Of a DNA stretch of 64,000 bases, positions 44,654-52,846 are shown piece by piece. A program made the position numbers and the translations under genes. How positions within the stretch are numbered: position 1 is the first letter of the stretch; the number at the start of each line of letters is the position of its first letter. The notes beneath the pieces were generated by a model that was not told the DNA's origin, ran no database searches, and saw only the letters and a list, made by a program, of their open reading frames with translations. Source of the DNA: Spartobacteria bacterium (GTDB lineage: Bacteria > Verrucomicrobiota > Verrucomicrobiia > Chthoniobacterales > UBA6821); contig CANIVT010000008.1 in the NCBI GenBank assembly GCA_947471565.1, forward strand, positions 1-64,000, read 5' to 3'.

Positions 44654-45053
44654 GGAAAATCTTCCCGGAGTAGGGATCCTTCACCTCGGAGCCGGGAGGG
44701 AAGCCGCGCACGTCGACATACCCGGCTGTCGGGGAGTGGGGACTGGTGACGAAACCGGGTTTGCCCGGAACAGGCGTTCCGTAGGGAAGGTCGCGCGGTG
44801 CGGCGGCAGGGACAGGGGTCGGCGTGGCAAAGGGATTGGCCGGACTGGAGATCGCATTGGTCACCGCTGCATTGGTGTCAGCGATCAACGAGGCATCCCC
44901 GGTGACGGCGTTGGTATCGGCCACCCCGGTGTACTGGGAATCCTGTGTCTGAGCGGTGTGTTTTTTCTTGGGAGGGTAGACTTCCCCTTCGTCGGCGCAT
45001 CCGGCGAGAGCTAGTAGGGAAACGAGAGCCAGGAGGTTGGGAAGTTTGTTCAT
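44643..45053 (-). CDS. Putative lipoprotein
   Basis: A 136-aa protein with a lipoprotein signal (LLALAGC, cysteine at about 19). The middle is low-complexity Ala/Thr/Pro/Asn; the end, [24 protein letters not shown], is the only part that looks conserved in style. No known domain. First gene of the tyrA operon. Confidence 0.75.
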   Translation of the reverse strand: MNKLPNLLALVSLLALAGCADEGEVYPPKKKHTAQTQDSQYTGVADTNAVTGDASLIADTNAAVTNAISSPANPFATPTPVPAAAPRDLPYGTPVPGKPGFVTSPHSPTAGYVDVRGFPPGSEVKDPYSGKIFLVP

Positions 45054-45367
45054 GGATGACGGCGAGTGTGAACGGGTTGTGCCGCACCAAGGTCATCCAC
45101 GATTTGCCGCCGGACATCAATTGTTTTCCGCCGGGAGGGGATGGAGCGGGGCCGTCACAAAAACGACACACAAAGAATTTCTGTTGCCAAACCCATCGGT
45201 CGGCACCATAGGTTTCTGCCGAAGTTCGATGATAGCGTTTCAGGCAATGCAGGTTCCCCGCAGGTCGGGTGTACTGCTCCGTGTCCCCTCAGATGAGCGG
45301 CAGGTGCATTCCGCGAAGTAGCCGTCAGCGCAACAGGAACAAACAACACAACAAAGCAGTCAGCAGT
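45054..45367 (+). other. 314-bp gap with long leader of the RRM gene
   Basis: Divergent gap between the lipoprotein gene and the RRM gene. No gene is seen. A possible weak promoter is TTGCCA (45184-45189) and CATAGG (45207-45212) with a 17-base spacer. The last ~40 bases before the ATG are A/C-rich with repeated CAACA words and no Shine-Dalgarno site. A long leader on an RNA-binding protein gene may be a site of self-regulation. Confidence 0.35.
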
Positions 45368-45868
45368 ATGAAACTCTACATCGGGAATCTTCCCTTCTCC
45401 GCAACCGAGACCGACCTCCGCGAGGTCTTTGGCGCCCACGGCACCGTCACCGACGCCATCGTCATGATGGACCGCGTCACCGGCCGCTCCCGCGGTTTCG
45501 GATTCATTACTTTCAGCAGCCCCGAGGAGGGCAAGGCCGCGATCGCGGCTCTCAGCGGTGCCGACATGGGCGGCCGCAACCTCACCGTCAACGAAGCCCG
45601 CCCCATGGAGGAGCGTCCTCCCCGTCGTGAAGGCGGTTACGGAGGCGGAGGCGGAGGCGGCTACCGTGGGGGTGGCGGCGGAGGCGGTGGATACCGTGGA
45701 GGTGGCGGCGGAGGCGGCGGCTACCGTGGAGGTGGCGGCGGCGGTGGATACCGTGATCGCGATGGTGGCGGCGGAGGCGGCTACCGTGGAGGTGGCGGCG
45801 GTGGTGGATACCGTGACCGCGATGGCGGTGGGTATCAGGACCGTGGTCCCCGCGAGGATTACCGCTAA
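45368..45868 (+). CDS. RRM RNA-binding protein with Gly/Tyr/Arg-rich tail
   Basis: A 166-aa protein. Residues 1-80 form one RNA recognition motif with RNP2 LYIGNLPF at 3-10 and RNP1 RGFGFITF near 41-48. The rest is [11 protein letters not shown]-type repeats with occasional RDRDGG, an RGG-box-like disordered tail that can bind RNA and drive condensation. Single-RRM Gly-rich proteins occur in cyanobacteria and other phyla, where several are cold-induced. The ATG at 45368 opens the RRM. A strong terminator follows. Confidence 0.93.
   Translation: MKLYIGNLPFSATETDLREVFGAHGTVTDAIVMMDRVTGRSRGFGFITFSSPEEGKAAIAALSGADMGGRNLTVNEARPMEERPPRREGGYGGGGGGGYRGGGGGGGGYRGGGGGGGGYRGGGGGGGYRDRDGGGGGGYRGGGGGGGYRDRDGGGYQDRGPREDYR
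45661..45832 (+). repeat. In-frame tandem repeat in the RRM gene
   Basis: A 30-base unit, CTACCGTGGAGGTGGCGGCG followed by GAGGCGGCGG or a variant, recurs at 45661, 45691 and 45721. A longer 60-base unit at 45721-45780 is repeated nearly base for base at 45781-45832. The differences are mostly silent third positions. Its copy number probably varies between strains. Confidence 0.8.
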
Positions 45869-45893
45869 GCTGGAGTCCAGTTTTTTCAAGGAG

Positions 45894-45925
45894 CGGCCCG
45901 GGTCATCCCGGGCCGTTTCATTTTT
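45894..45925 (+). terminator. Intrinsic terminator of the RRM gene
   Basis: CGGCCCGGG (45894-45902) pairs perfectly with CCCGGGCCG (45907-45915) across a TCAT loop, followed by TTTCATTTTT. It begins 26 bases after the stop. With pabB convergent beyond it, it may also limit read-through from the other side. Confidence 0.95.
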
Positions 45926-45962
45926 CTGGAGGATTCCTAGAAGATTCCTAGAGGAGCGAAAA

Positions 45963-47153
45963 TCAGATCGTGTGAGCGGCGGCTTTCAGGATGCCTGCTG
46001 CCTTGTGCAGGGTCTCCTGCCATTCCTGCACGGGGTCGGAGTCTGCCGTGATTCCGGCGCCGACATGGAACTCTGCCCGTCCACCCCGTGTGACCACCGT
46101 CCGGATGGCAATGTTGAACTGGCTCTGCCCGCAGTAGCCGAAATAGCCGATCGCCCCAGTGAATACTCCTCTCGGGACCGGTTCGAGTTCCCGGATGATT
46201 TCAAGGGCCCTCTTTTTTGGGGCTCCGGAAATCGATCCGCCGGGGAAGCAGGCGGCCACGGCCTGCACATGGGAGACCCCATCGCGGAGGGTTCCCTCTA
46301 CTGTCGAGACCAAGTGGAAGACCTGGGGGTGGCGTTCCAGTTCCAGTAACCGGGAAACCGTCACGCTGCCGAACTCGCAGACTTGCCCGAGATCATTGCG
46401 CTCCAGGTCGGTGATCATCAGTAATTCGGCCGATTCTTTCGTGGAATCGGTGAGTTCGCGTGCAAGGCGCGCATCCTCCAAGGGTGAGGATCCCCGGGGG
46501 CGCGTTCCCTTGATGGGGCGGGTCATGATGGAGCGACCATCCATTTTCAGGAAACACTCGGGCGAACTGCTGAGGATCGTCTCGTCCCCGAGCGACAGAA
46601 AGGCCGCATGAGGTGCGGGGGATGCCTCACGTAGAGAGTTATAGAGCGGCCAGGAATCCCCTTCAAACGGAGCCGAAAAGCGGTGAGCAAGGCAGACCTG
46701 ATAGATGTCGCCTGCCGCCACGTATTCCTTGGCCCGTCGAACCATCGCGACATAGGCCTCCTGCGTGATCTCGGAGCTGAAGGAAATCGGAGTGGAAACA
46801 GGCGAAGCGGCCGCACTGGGCAAAAGATCCGGGGCTGTTGCCCAGCATTTCCCGTGATGGAGCAGGGGGCGGTTGTAGAAACCAAAGCGGAAAGACCCGT
46901 CAAAGCGAAAAAATCCGATGGCGGCCCCATTTGCCAATCCTTCCCCGGAACAGGACTGGCGCCGCTGCTCCAATTCGTGCTCCAAGCGCGGCAAGTCCCC
47001 TACGCTACCCTCCAGGATCAGTTCCGGCTCGGCGCCTATCAGCGAGAGACCACTCTCCGCCGAGGAATCGATCCAGACGAAACCTGGACGGTGACGCATG
47101 CTGTCGGCGACATCCTGCAGGGACTGCGTGGAGGAGGTGTCTGAGAAGTTCAT
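45963..47153 (-). CDS. pabB: Aminodeoxychorismate synthase component I
   Basis: Makes 4-amino-4-deoxychorismate for folate from chorismate and ammonia. The 396 residues hold the chorismate-binding domain: AAGDIYQVCLAHRFS, SPECFLKMDG, the diagnostic PIKGTRPRG (lysine is PabB-type, alanine would suggest TrpE), ITDLERNDLG, FPGGSISGAPK and GAIGYFGYCG. No glutamine amidotransferase (PabA) or lyase (PabC) is next to it. The ATG at 47153 is chosen; a TTG at 47195 with AGGA upstream is an alternative. Confidence 0.9.
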   Translation of the reverse strand: MNFSDTSSTQSLQDVADSMRHRPGFVWIDSSAESGLSLIGAEPELILEGSVGDLPRLEHELEQRRQSCSGEGLANGAAIGFFRFDGSFRFGFYNRPLLHHGKCWATAPDLLPSAAASPVSTPISFSSEITQEAYVAMVRRAKEYVAAGDIYQVCLAHRFSAPFEGDSWPLYNSLREASPAPHAAFLSLGDETILSSSPECFLKMDGRSIMTRPIKGTRPRGSSPLEDARLARELTDSTKESAELLMITDLERNDLGQVCEFGSVTVSRLLELERHPQVFHLVSTVEGTLRDGVSHVQAVAACFPGGSISGAPKKRALEIIRELEPVPRGVFTGAIGYFGYCGQSQFNIAIRTVVTRGGRAEFHVGAGITADSDPVQEWQETLHKAAGILKAAAHTI

Positions 47154-47261
47154 CGGGAGCGTGCCTACTGGGAGTCTCTTGCCATCACCGCCCAATTTTG
47201 ATTCCTTGGCAAGGTTCTGACCCTTGATCCCTCAAGAATCAGTCCCAGAAAACTCCTCTCC

Positions 47262-48095
47262 ATGAATCGCCCTCTTCCGCAACTCCTTGCCTCTCTCTGC
47301 ATTCTCTGCCCCCTGCTGCCTCTTGCCGCTCAGGATCAGGCTGCACCCTCAAATAACGCAGGCCCTCTTCAGATCCAGGAACAGGCGGTTCCCGGCACGA
47401 TGCCTGCTCCTTCACTTTTCGGCCCGGACAAGGCTTCCGCCTCGCCTTCGCCGGTCGGCGCCGATGCCCCTGCCGATTCTAATTCACCCACCGCCGCGCC
47501 GCTGGCCGTTGATTCGAATGCCCCGGCTTCCAATTCCGGAATGGGCTCTCCTGGTCAGAACCCGCCTCCGAGCGATCCCAATGCCCTCATCCCCCCTCCG
47601 GTGGAGCCTCAGCAACCGTCTCCCGTCAACGCCTCCGGCAATGAGGCCAAGCAACGCGAGGATCAAAAGACCCGCTACTACACTGCCAAGACGCAGGCTG
47701 ACAAGGAGGAGGCCTTGGCATCGCTTCAAGCCAAGGCTGATAAAGCCAAGTCCGACGAGGCCAAGCGTCAGGCCCTGCGCTCCTACTACGACCTGCTTGC
47801 CAAGCGCATGAAGAAGATCGACCCCTCGATCTCGGAATGGATCGACACAATGCACGCGGCTTACCTGCGACGTCTGGAGCAGGTGCGCGTGGAACCGACC
47901 ATCCCCCTCAATCCTCCACCCGCTCCTTCAGTGGACTCCACGCCCACCCCTGAGAAGAAAAAGAAGAGCAAGAAGGCTGATGAAGACGCCGATGCTTCTC
48001 CTACTCCTTCCCTCAAACAGCCCAAGAAGAAAGTCGCCGATCCTGATGCCTCGGCAAGTCCTACTCCGAAAGCATCGGCCAAGAAATCGCAGTAA
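47262..48095 (+). CDS. Secreted Pro/Ala/Ser-rich protein with basic tail
   Basis: A 277-aa protein with a signal peptide (1-23, LAAQ). The first half is low-complexity Pro/Ala/Asn/Ser; the middle (about 125-210) is a charged helical stretch with repeated AKxxKxDEAKRQ-type heptads, probably a coiled coil; the last 70 residues mix Lys runs with ASPTP. No known domain. It may be a spacer or surface-attached protein. It precedes the glycosyltransferase by 31 bases. Confidence 0.7.
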   Translation: MNRPLPQLLASLCILCPLLPLAAQDQAAPSNNAGPLQIQEQAVPGTMPAPSLFGPDKASASPSPVGADAPADSNSPTAAPLAVDSNAPASNSGMGSPGQNPPPSDPNALIPPPVEPQQPSPVNASGNEAKQREDQKTRYYTAKTQADKEEALASLQAKADKAKSDEAKRQALRSYYDLLAKRMKKIDPSISEWIDTMHAAYLRRLEQVRVEPTIPLNPPPAPSVDSTPTPEKKKKSKKADEDADASPTPSLKQPKKKVADPDASASPTPKASAKKSQ

Positions 48096-48126
48096 GCCGA
48101 CAGTTGCCGACTAACCGAACTGCGCG

Positions 48127-49344
48127 ATGAGGGAGGCTCTTCTCCTGATCGGTGTGGTCATGGAGTGGGTGATCATTCCCCTACTCGGTTTCAGCCTCAT
48201 TCACGCTCTCGTCAGCATGAGGCTCTTGCGGAGGCTGGGGCCTACCGAACCGGCTTCGGGCGACACGATTTCGGACGTCTCGGTCCTTGTCCCCGCGCGC
48301 AACGAGGAGGCTCGTATCCGCGACTGCCTCGCCTCCCTTGCCGCACAGCACCCCCCTGTCCGCGAGGTCATTCTGCTCGACGACCGCTCCACCGATCGCA
48401 CCGGGGAGATTGCGCGGGAATTGGGATTCCGTGAGGAAGCCGGATGTCGTTTGCGCCTCATCCATGGAACCGATCTGCCCGAGGGATGGATTGGCAAGAA
48501 CTGGGCCTGTCATCAGTTGTCCAAGGTGGCCGATCCCTCAAGTAGCCATCTCCTCTTCACCGATGCTGACACGGTTCACGGGACGGGTTGCGTCTCCGCG
48601 GCTCTCGCCTATGCCCGTTCTGTTCGTGCAGATCTCCTCTCGCTCTGGCCCGACCAGATCACCGGTACATGGTCGGAAAAACTCATCATCCCCCTCGGCT
48701 ACCTCCTCTTCATGTCCTTCCAACCTTTTCTCTTTCTGAGATGGCTCCAGCTTGACCCCGCACGAGCGCAGCGCTTGGGACTCGATCGCCGTCGTCTCGC
48801 AGGACTGGGGGCCGCGAACGGTCAGTTTCTGCTGTTTCGCCGCGAGGCCTACGACTCACTCGGTGGTCATGAGGCGCTGCGGGATCACCTCGTCGAGGAT
48901 ATCGCCTTTGGCCGACGTGTGGCCTCACGCACCGGTGAGGGGATGCGACTATTCAACGCGGATGGCATCAATCTGCTGAAGTGCCGCATGTACACGGACT
49001 TTGCCGGTGTCTGGGAAGGATTCTCCAAGAATATGCGCCCTGTCTTTGAGGAGTCTCCCAAATCGTTTTTGCTCTTCGGAATCGTGATCTTCGGACTCTT
49101 CCTGCTCCCGTTCCTGATGTTCCCTTGGATTCCCTCGGCTGGAATCGCTGTCGGATTGATTCTGTTGAACCGATTTGTCCTAACTCTGCGTTTTCGCACC
49201 TCGTGGTTCGGATTCCTTGCCCATCCGTTTGCCATCGTGCTTGCGCTGCTGGTTGCTTTGAACAGTTGGCGTCTTTGCCTCCGCCGCGGGATTGTCTGGA
49301 AGGGGCGTGTCTATTCCGGTGCGACCCGGAGTGTGATTGACTGA
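48127..49344 (+). CDS. Membrane glycosyltransferase family 2 protein
   Basis: A 405-aa GT2 enzyme related to carotenoid/hopanoid glycosyltransferases (CrtQ/HpnB style). An N-terminal membrane helix is followed by the GT-A domain: VSVLVPARNEE near 57, LLDDRSTDRT near 88, GWIGKNWACHQL near 122, FTDADT near 144 and EDIAFGRRV near 257. Three or four helices at the C-terminus (LLFGIVIFGLFLLPFLMF, SAGIAVGLILLNRFVL, FAIVLALLVALNSWRL) hold it in the membrane. The sugar donor and acceptor lipid are not readable from the sequence. Confidence 0.85.
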   Translation: MREALLLIGVVMEWVIIPLLGFSLIHALVSMRLLRRLGPTEPASGDTISDVSVLVPARNEEARIRDCLASLAAQHPPVREVILLDDRSTDRTGEIARELGFREEAGCRLRLIHGTDLPEGWIGKNWACHQLSKVADPSSSHLLFTDADTVHGTGCVSAALAYARSVRADLLSLWPDQITGTWSEKLIIPLGYLLFMSFQPFLFLRWLQLDPARAQRLGLDRRRLAGLGAANGQFLLFRREAYDSLGGHEALRDHLVEDIAFGRRVASRTGEGMRLFNADGINLLKCRMYTDFAGVWEGFSKNMRPVFEESPKSFLLFGIVIFGLFLLPFLMFPWIPSAGIAVGLILLNRFVLTLRFRTSWFGFLAHPFAIVLALLVALNSWRLCLRRGIVWKGRVYSGATRSVID

Positions 49345-49834
49345 CTGCAGGATGAAGAAAAGCGACCGCATCGCGCAGTTTGTGCAGGGATTGGAAGTCC
49401 GAGAGGGAAATGACATCGACTCCCGCCTTGCAGGATACTTCGAGTGCTTCAACTCAGGTTGCTACTATGAAGCGCATGACGTGCTCGAGGATCTTTGGCT
49501 TCGTCAGGGAAAGGATCATCCCGACCATGCCTTTCACAAGGGGCTTATCCAGCTCGCCGGAGGTTTCGTTCACCTAAGACTGCAGTATCTTCATCCGGAT
49601 CATCCCAAGCATGGCCGTCGTCTTGCACCTGCCTGCAGGCTCCTGTTGCTAGCAGTGGGAAATCTGCATCCCTATCCGCCACGGCATCTTGGGGTCGATG
49701 TTGCTGCGGCAATCCAACTCGCCAAGGAGACCTCAGAGTGCATCGGGGAGGTAGGCGGATGGATCAACCCATGGAGTCCCTCGATGTTACCCAGTCTAAA
49801 ACTCACATTTCCTCCCGATCAGGAAAGGCGTTGA
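49337..49834 (+). CDS. DUF309 family protein
   Basis: A helical protein of the DUF309 group with the diagnostic YFECFNSGCYYEAHDVLEDLW block near 33-53 and FHKGLIQLAGGFVHL near 65. Family members have no proven function. The TTG start at 49337 overlaps the glycosyltransferase by 8 bases and has GGAG upstream; an ATG at 49352 is the alternative and would give 160 residues. Confidence 0.85.
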   Translation: MTDCRMKKSDRIAQFVQGLEVREGNDIDSRLAGYFECFNSGCYYEAHDVLEDLWLRQGKDHPDHAFHKGLIQLAGGFVHLRLQYLHPDHPKHGRRLAPACRLLLLAVGNLHPYPPRHLGVDVAAAIQLAKETSECIGEVGGWINPWSPSMLPSLKLTFPPDQERR

Positions 49835-49867
49835 TTCCATCGGCGTCCTCCGCGACAACATTCTTCT

Positions 49868-50860
49868 GTGTTCCACTCCTCCAAGGCTCTGATCCGCAAT
49901 CCCCGCCTCGCCCTCGCGGCGGGAATCGGCGTTGCGGTGCTTTTGCAGCTCGGGGGTGGGTGGATCGATCCGTACACAACCCAGGTGGTCCTCTTTGCGG
50001 CGATCAACGTGATTCTGGCAGTCAGCCTCAATCTCGTGATGGGGGAGACCGGACAGTTTTCGCTCTGTCATGCCGCCTTCATGGCGGTCGGTGCCTACAC
50101 CTCGGCTCTCCTGACTGGAAAGGCGCTTCCCACTTTGTTGCCACACCTCTCCTGGACCGGCTCCTCGTGGGCCTCACAGGTTTTTTTCCTGCCGGTGCTT
50201 TTGGTCGGCGGTTCTGTGGCTGCGCTCGCAGGGTTGATCGTGGGCGGGCCATCACTGCGGCTGCGCGGTGACTATCTTGCGATGGTGACGCTAGGCTTCG
50301 GCGAGATCATCCGCGTCCTCCTGCAGAACGCAAACTTCGTCGGCGGGGCGCGCGGGATGGAGGGGATCCTGCCGGCAACCAATCTCTTCTGGGCCGTTGG
50401 CTTCGCCGTCCTCACGGTCTACACAATGATCGCATTGGTCCGCTCCACCTACGGGCGTGGCTTCCAAGCGGTGCGTGACGACGAGATCGCCGCTGCGGCG
50501 ATGGGAATCGACACCACGCGAGTCAAGGTAACGGCCTTCGTGATCGGTGCGTTCTTTGCGGGGGTGGCGGGCGGCCTCTATGCCCATGCGGTGGAATTCA
50601 TCAGTCCCGAGGGATTCAACTTTCTGCGTTCCTTTGAGATCATCGTCATGGTGATCCTGGGCGGCCTTGGCCGTCCTGTCGGCGTGGCGATCGCGGCCAT
50701 CCTGATTACCCTTCTCAATGAGTGGTTACGGGATCTCTCCCAATACCGGATGGTCGTCTATGCCCTCATCATCATTCTCTTCATGATCCTGCGTCCCGCC
50801 GAGACCCTGAGGCCGCTTCTTTCGCGAGTTCTTCCGGGTCGCAAACCCGCCGCGTCATGA
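49868..50860 (+). CDS. livM: Branched-chain amino acid ABC transporter permease
   Basis: Inner-membrane permease of a LIV-type uptake system. The 330 residues contain about nine helices and the LivM blocks LNLVMGETGQFSLCHAAFMAVGAY and GDYLAMVTLGFGEIIRV, FEIIVMVILGGLG. A GTG start is used. The partner permease LivH and the binding protein LivK are missing here, so the rest of the system lies elsewhere or uses other partners. The ligand may be amino acids, amides or urea. LivG follows with a 4-base overlap. Confidence 0.92.
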   Translation: MFHSSKALIRNPRLALAAGIGVAVLLQLGGGWIDPYTTQVVLFAAINVILAVSLNLVMGETGQFSLCHAAFMAVGAYTSALLTGKALPTLLPHLSWTGSSWASQVFFLPVLLVGGSVAALAGLIVGGPSLRLRGDYLAMVTLGFGEIIRVLLQNANFVGGARGMEGILPATNLFWAVGFAVLTVYTMIALVRSTYGRGFQAVRDDEIAAAAMGIDTTRVKVTAFVIGAFFAGVAGGLYAHAVEFISPEGFNFLRSFEIIVMVILGGLGRPVGVAIAAILITLLNEWLRDLSQYRMVVYALIIILFMILRPAETLRPLLSRVLPGRKPAAS

Positions 50861-51651
50861 CGAGCGCCGGAACTCCTCTTCTGGAAGCCCGCAACTGCTC
50901 GCTCCGTTTTGGCGGCATTGCGGCCCTGACCGATGTCTCGCTGCGCATCGACGCGGGTGAGCTTGTCGGCCTCATCGGTCCCAATGGCGCGGGGAAGACG
51001 TCGCTTTTCAATATCCTGACAGGGGTTTACCGGCCTACCGAGGGGGAGATCCTGCTGGAGGGGCGCCCCGTGACCGGCTTGGCGCCACACCGCATCAATC
51101 GGTTCGGGGTGGCCAGAACATTCCAGAACATCCGCCTCTTTGGCTCGCTCGACGTGCGGATGAATGTCAGGACATCCTTTATCGCCCGCCTCCGGGGAGG
51201 TCTTCTCGAGGTGGTCCGGCGGGGGAAAACCTTCCGTTCCGAGGAACGTGAAATCCAGGAGGAGGGACGACGCCTGCTGGCCTATTTCGGGCTGGAAGAA
51301 GCCTCCATCCTGCCCAGCCGTAGTCTTCCTTACGGGGATCAGCGACGTCTTGAGATTGTGCGGGCCCTGGCGACACGACCGCGGTTGCTTCTGCTCGACG
51401 AGCCCGCAGCGGGCATGAACCCCACTGAGAAGGAGGAGCTCAAGCAACTCATCGCGCGGATCCGCGCGGAGTTCAGCACAGCGATCCTTCTGGTAGAGCA
51501 TGATATGAAGGTGGTGATGGGAATCTGCGAAAGACTCGTTGTCCTCGACCGTGGCGCCCTGCTGGCCACGGGAACACCGGCTGAAGTGAGGGCTGATCCC
51601 AAAGTGATTGCCGCGTACCTTGGTGAAGAGCACGGAGAGGAGGAGTCATGA
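50857..51651 (+). CDS. livG: Branched-chain amino acid ABC transporter ATPase (LivG)
   Basis: 264-aa ATPase: Walker A GPNGAGKT near 42-49, HRINRFGVARTFQNIRLF, the GDQRRLEIVRALATRP block with the signature motif written LPYGDQRR, Walker B LLLLDEPAAGMNPTE and LVEHDMKVV. The ATG at 50857 overlaps the livM stop (ATGA); the upstream in-frame stretch is livM sequence in another frame. Confidence 0.94.
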   Translation: MTSAGTPLLEARNCSLRFGGIAALTDVSLRIDAGELVGLIGPNGAGKTSLFNILTGVYRPTEGEILLEGRPVTGLAPHRINRFGVARTFQNIRLFGSLDVRMNVRTSFIARLRGGLLEVVRRGKTFRSEEREIQEEGRRLLAYFGLEEASILPSRSLPYGDQRRLEIVRALATRPRLLLLDEPAAGMNPTEKEELKQLIARIRAEFSTAILLVEHDMKVVMGICERLVVLDRGALLATGTPAEVRADPKVIAAYLGEEHGEEES

Positions 51652-52367
51652 GTGCGTCGCTTCTTGAAATCCGCGATTTGACCGTCCGTTACGGAGGCAT
51701 TCAGGCACTCCATGGAATTTCCCTTTCAGTTCCACAGGGAAGCATCGTCACTCTGATCGGCGCCAACGGGGCGGGAAAATCGACCACACTCCGCACGGTT
51801 TCCGGGTTGGTGACACCCTCTGCGGGTTCGATCTGTTTTGATGGTATGGAGATCTCGGGACAACCCGCCCATCGGATCGTCGCTGCCGGCCTTGCGCATG
51901 TGCCCGAGGGGCGTTTGGTCTTCCCTGAACTGAGCGTGAAGGAGAACCTCCGGATGGGGGCCTATCTGAGGCGTGATCGCAAGGGGATCGCCGAGGATCT
52001 GGAGTGGGTCTGCGAATTTTTCCCGCGCCTCAAGGAGCGCCTGACCCAGCAGGCTGGCACACTCAGCGGAGGGGAGCAGCAGATGCTTGCCATCGGTCGT
52101 GCCCTGATGGGCAGGCCCCGATGCCTGATGCTCGATGAACCCTCCCTCGGCATCGCTCCCCTGCTGACAGAGACGATTTTCACCCGTCTGGTGGATCTGA
52201 ACCGGGAGCGAGGCATGACTATGCTGCTTGTGGAGCAGAATGCCTCGCTGGCCCTGAGAGTGAGTCATCACGCCTACGTGCTTGAAAGTGGACGCATTCA
52301 TCTGGAAGGTCCCTCCGCTGAAATCCGGAAACGACCCGAAGTGAAGGCTGCCTATTTGGGACACTGA
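51648..52367 (+). CDS. livF: Branched-chain amino acid ABC transporter ATPase (LivF)
   Basis: 239-aa ATPase, partner of LivG. Walker A GANGAGKST near 38-46, HVPEGRLVFPELSVKENLRMGAY split as the typical LivF block, LSGGEQQMLAIGRALM signature, LMLDEPSLGIAP, VEQNASLAL. The ATG has a strong AGGAGG site inside the end of livG and a 4-base overlap with it. Confidence 0.95.
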   Translation: MSASLLEIRDLTVRYGGIQALHGISLSVPQGSIVTLIGANGAGKSTTLRTVSGLVTPSAGSICFDGMEISGQPAHRIVAAGLAHVPEGRLVFPELSVKENLRMGAYLRRDRKGIAEDLEWVCEFFPRLKERLTQQAGTLSGGEQQMLAIGRALMGRPRCLMLDEPSLGIAPLLTETIFTRLVDLNRERGMTMLLVEQNASLALRVSHHAYVLESGRIHLEGPSAEIRKRPEVKAAYLGH

Positions 52368-52390
52368 GCCGCCCCTTCCGGAGGGGGCAG

Positions 52391-52424
52391 GTATTTAGGC
52401 TATAGGCTTTTAGGCTATTAGGGA
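52391..52424 (-). repeat. CCTAATAG phrase repeat, reversed, after livF
   Basis: Read on the minus strand: CCCTAATAG, CCTAAAAG, CCTATAG, CCTAAATACC. It matches the leader repeat of thiC almost word for word but faces away from the downstream yajC. It lies 24 bases after the livF stop. Confidence 0.6.
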
Positions 52425-52470
52425 GAGAGACCTTGCCCTGATGGTAGGGGGTAGGCTACCAAAGAAGACT

Positions 52471-52815
52471 ATGGTTTTTTCCGCCACCCTCTTCCTCTTG
52501 TCTGATGCCGCTGCTTCCGGTGCCAATCCTGCACCGAGCCCGATTGCCCAGTTCGCCCCGCTGATTTTCATTGGAGTCATCTTTTACTTCCTGCTGATCC
52601 GTCCCCAGCAGAAGCAGCGCAAGGAGCAGCAGAAACTTATCGAGGCACTCAAGACCGGCGACAAGGTAGTCACTTCCGCCGGCATCCATGGCCTGATCGC
52701 TAATGTGAAGGAGAAAACTGTGCTGCTCAAGGTCGCCGATAACGTGAAGATCGAGATCGACAAGGCCGCCGTGGCTACCGTCCTAGAGCGTTCATCCGAC
52801 GAGTCCGCCTCCTGA
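52471..52815 (+). CDS. yajC: Preprotein translocase subunit YajC
   Basis: Small membrane partner of SecDF at the Sec channel. 114 residues with a single helix (IAQFAPLIFIGVIFYFLLI, about 24-42) followed by the basic RPQQKQRKEQQ and the conserved LKTGDKVVTSAGIHGLI block. The ATG at 52471 is preferred over one at 52441 because it fits the family N-terminus. secDF follows. Confidence 0.93.
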   Translation: MVFSATLFLLSDAAASGANPAPSPIAQFAPLIFIGVIFYFLLIRPQQKQRKEQQKLIEALKTGDKVVTSAGIHGLIANVKEKTVLLKVADNVKIEIDKAAVATVLERSSDESAS

Positions 52816-52846
52816 TCCCTGAGATCACACCGACCGCCGACTCCTC

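Noticed and set aside
45661-45832. CRISPR-like array
   Set aside because: The repeats are contiguous, in frame and encode a Gly-rich tail; there are no unique spacers. No CRISPR array or cas gene was found anywhere.
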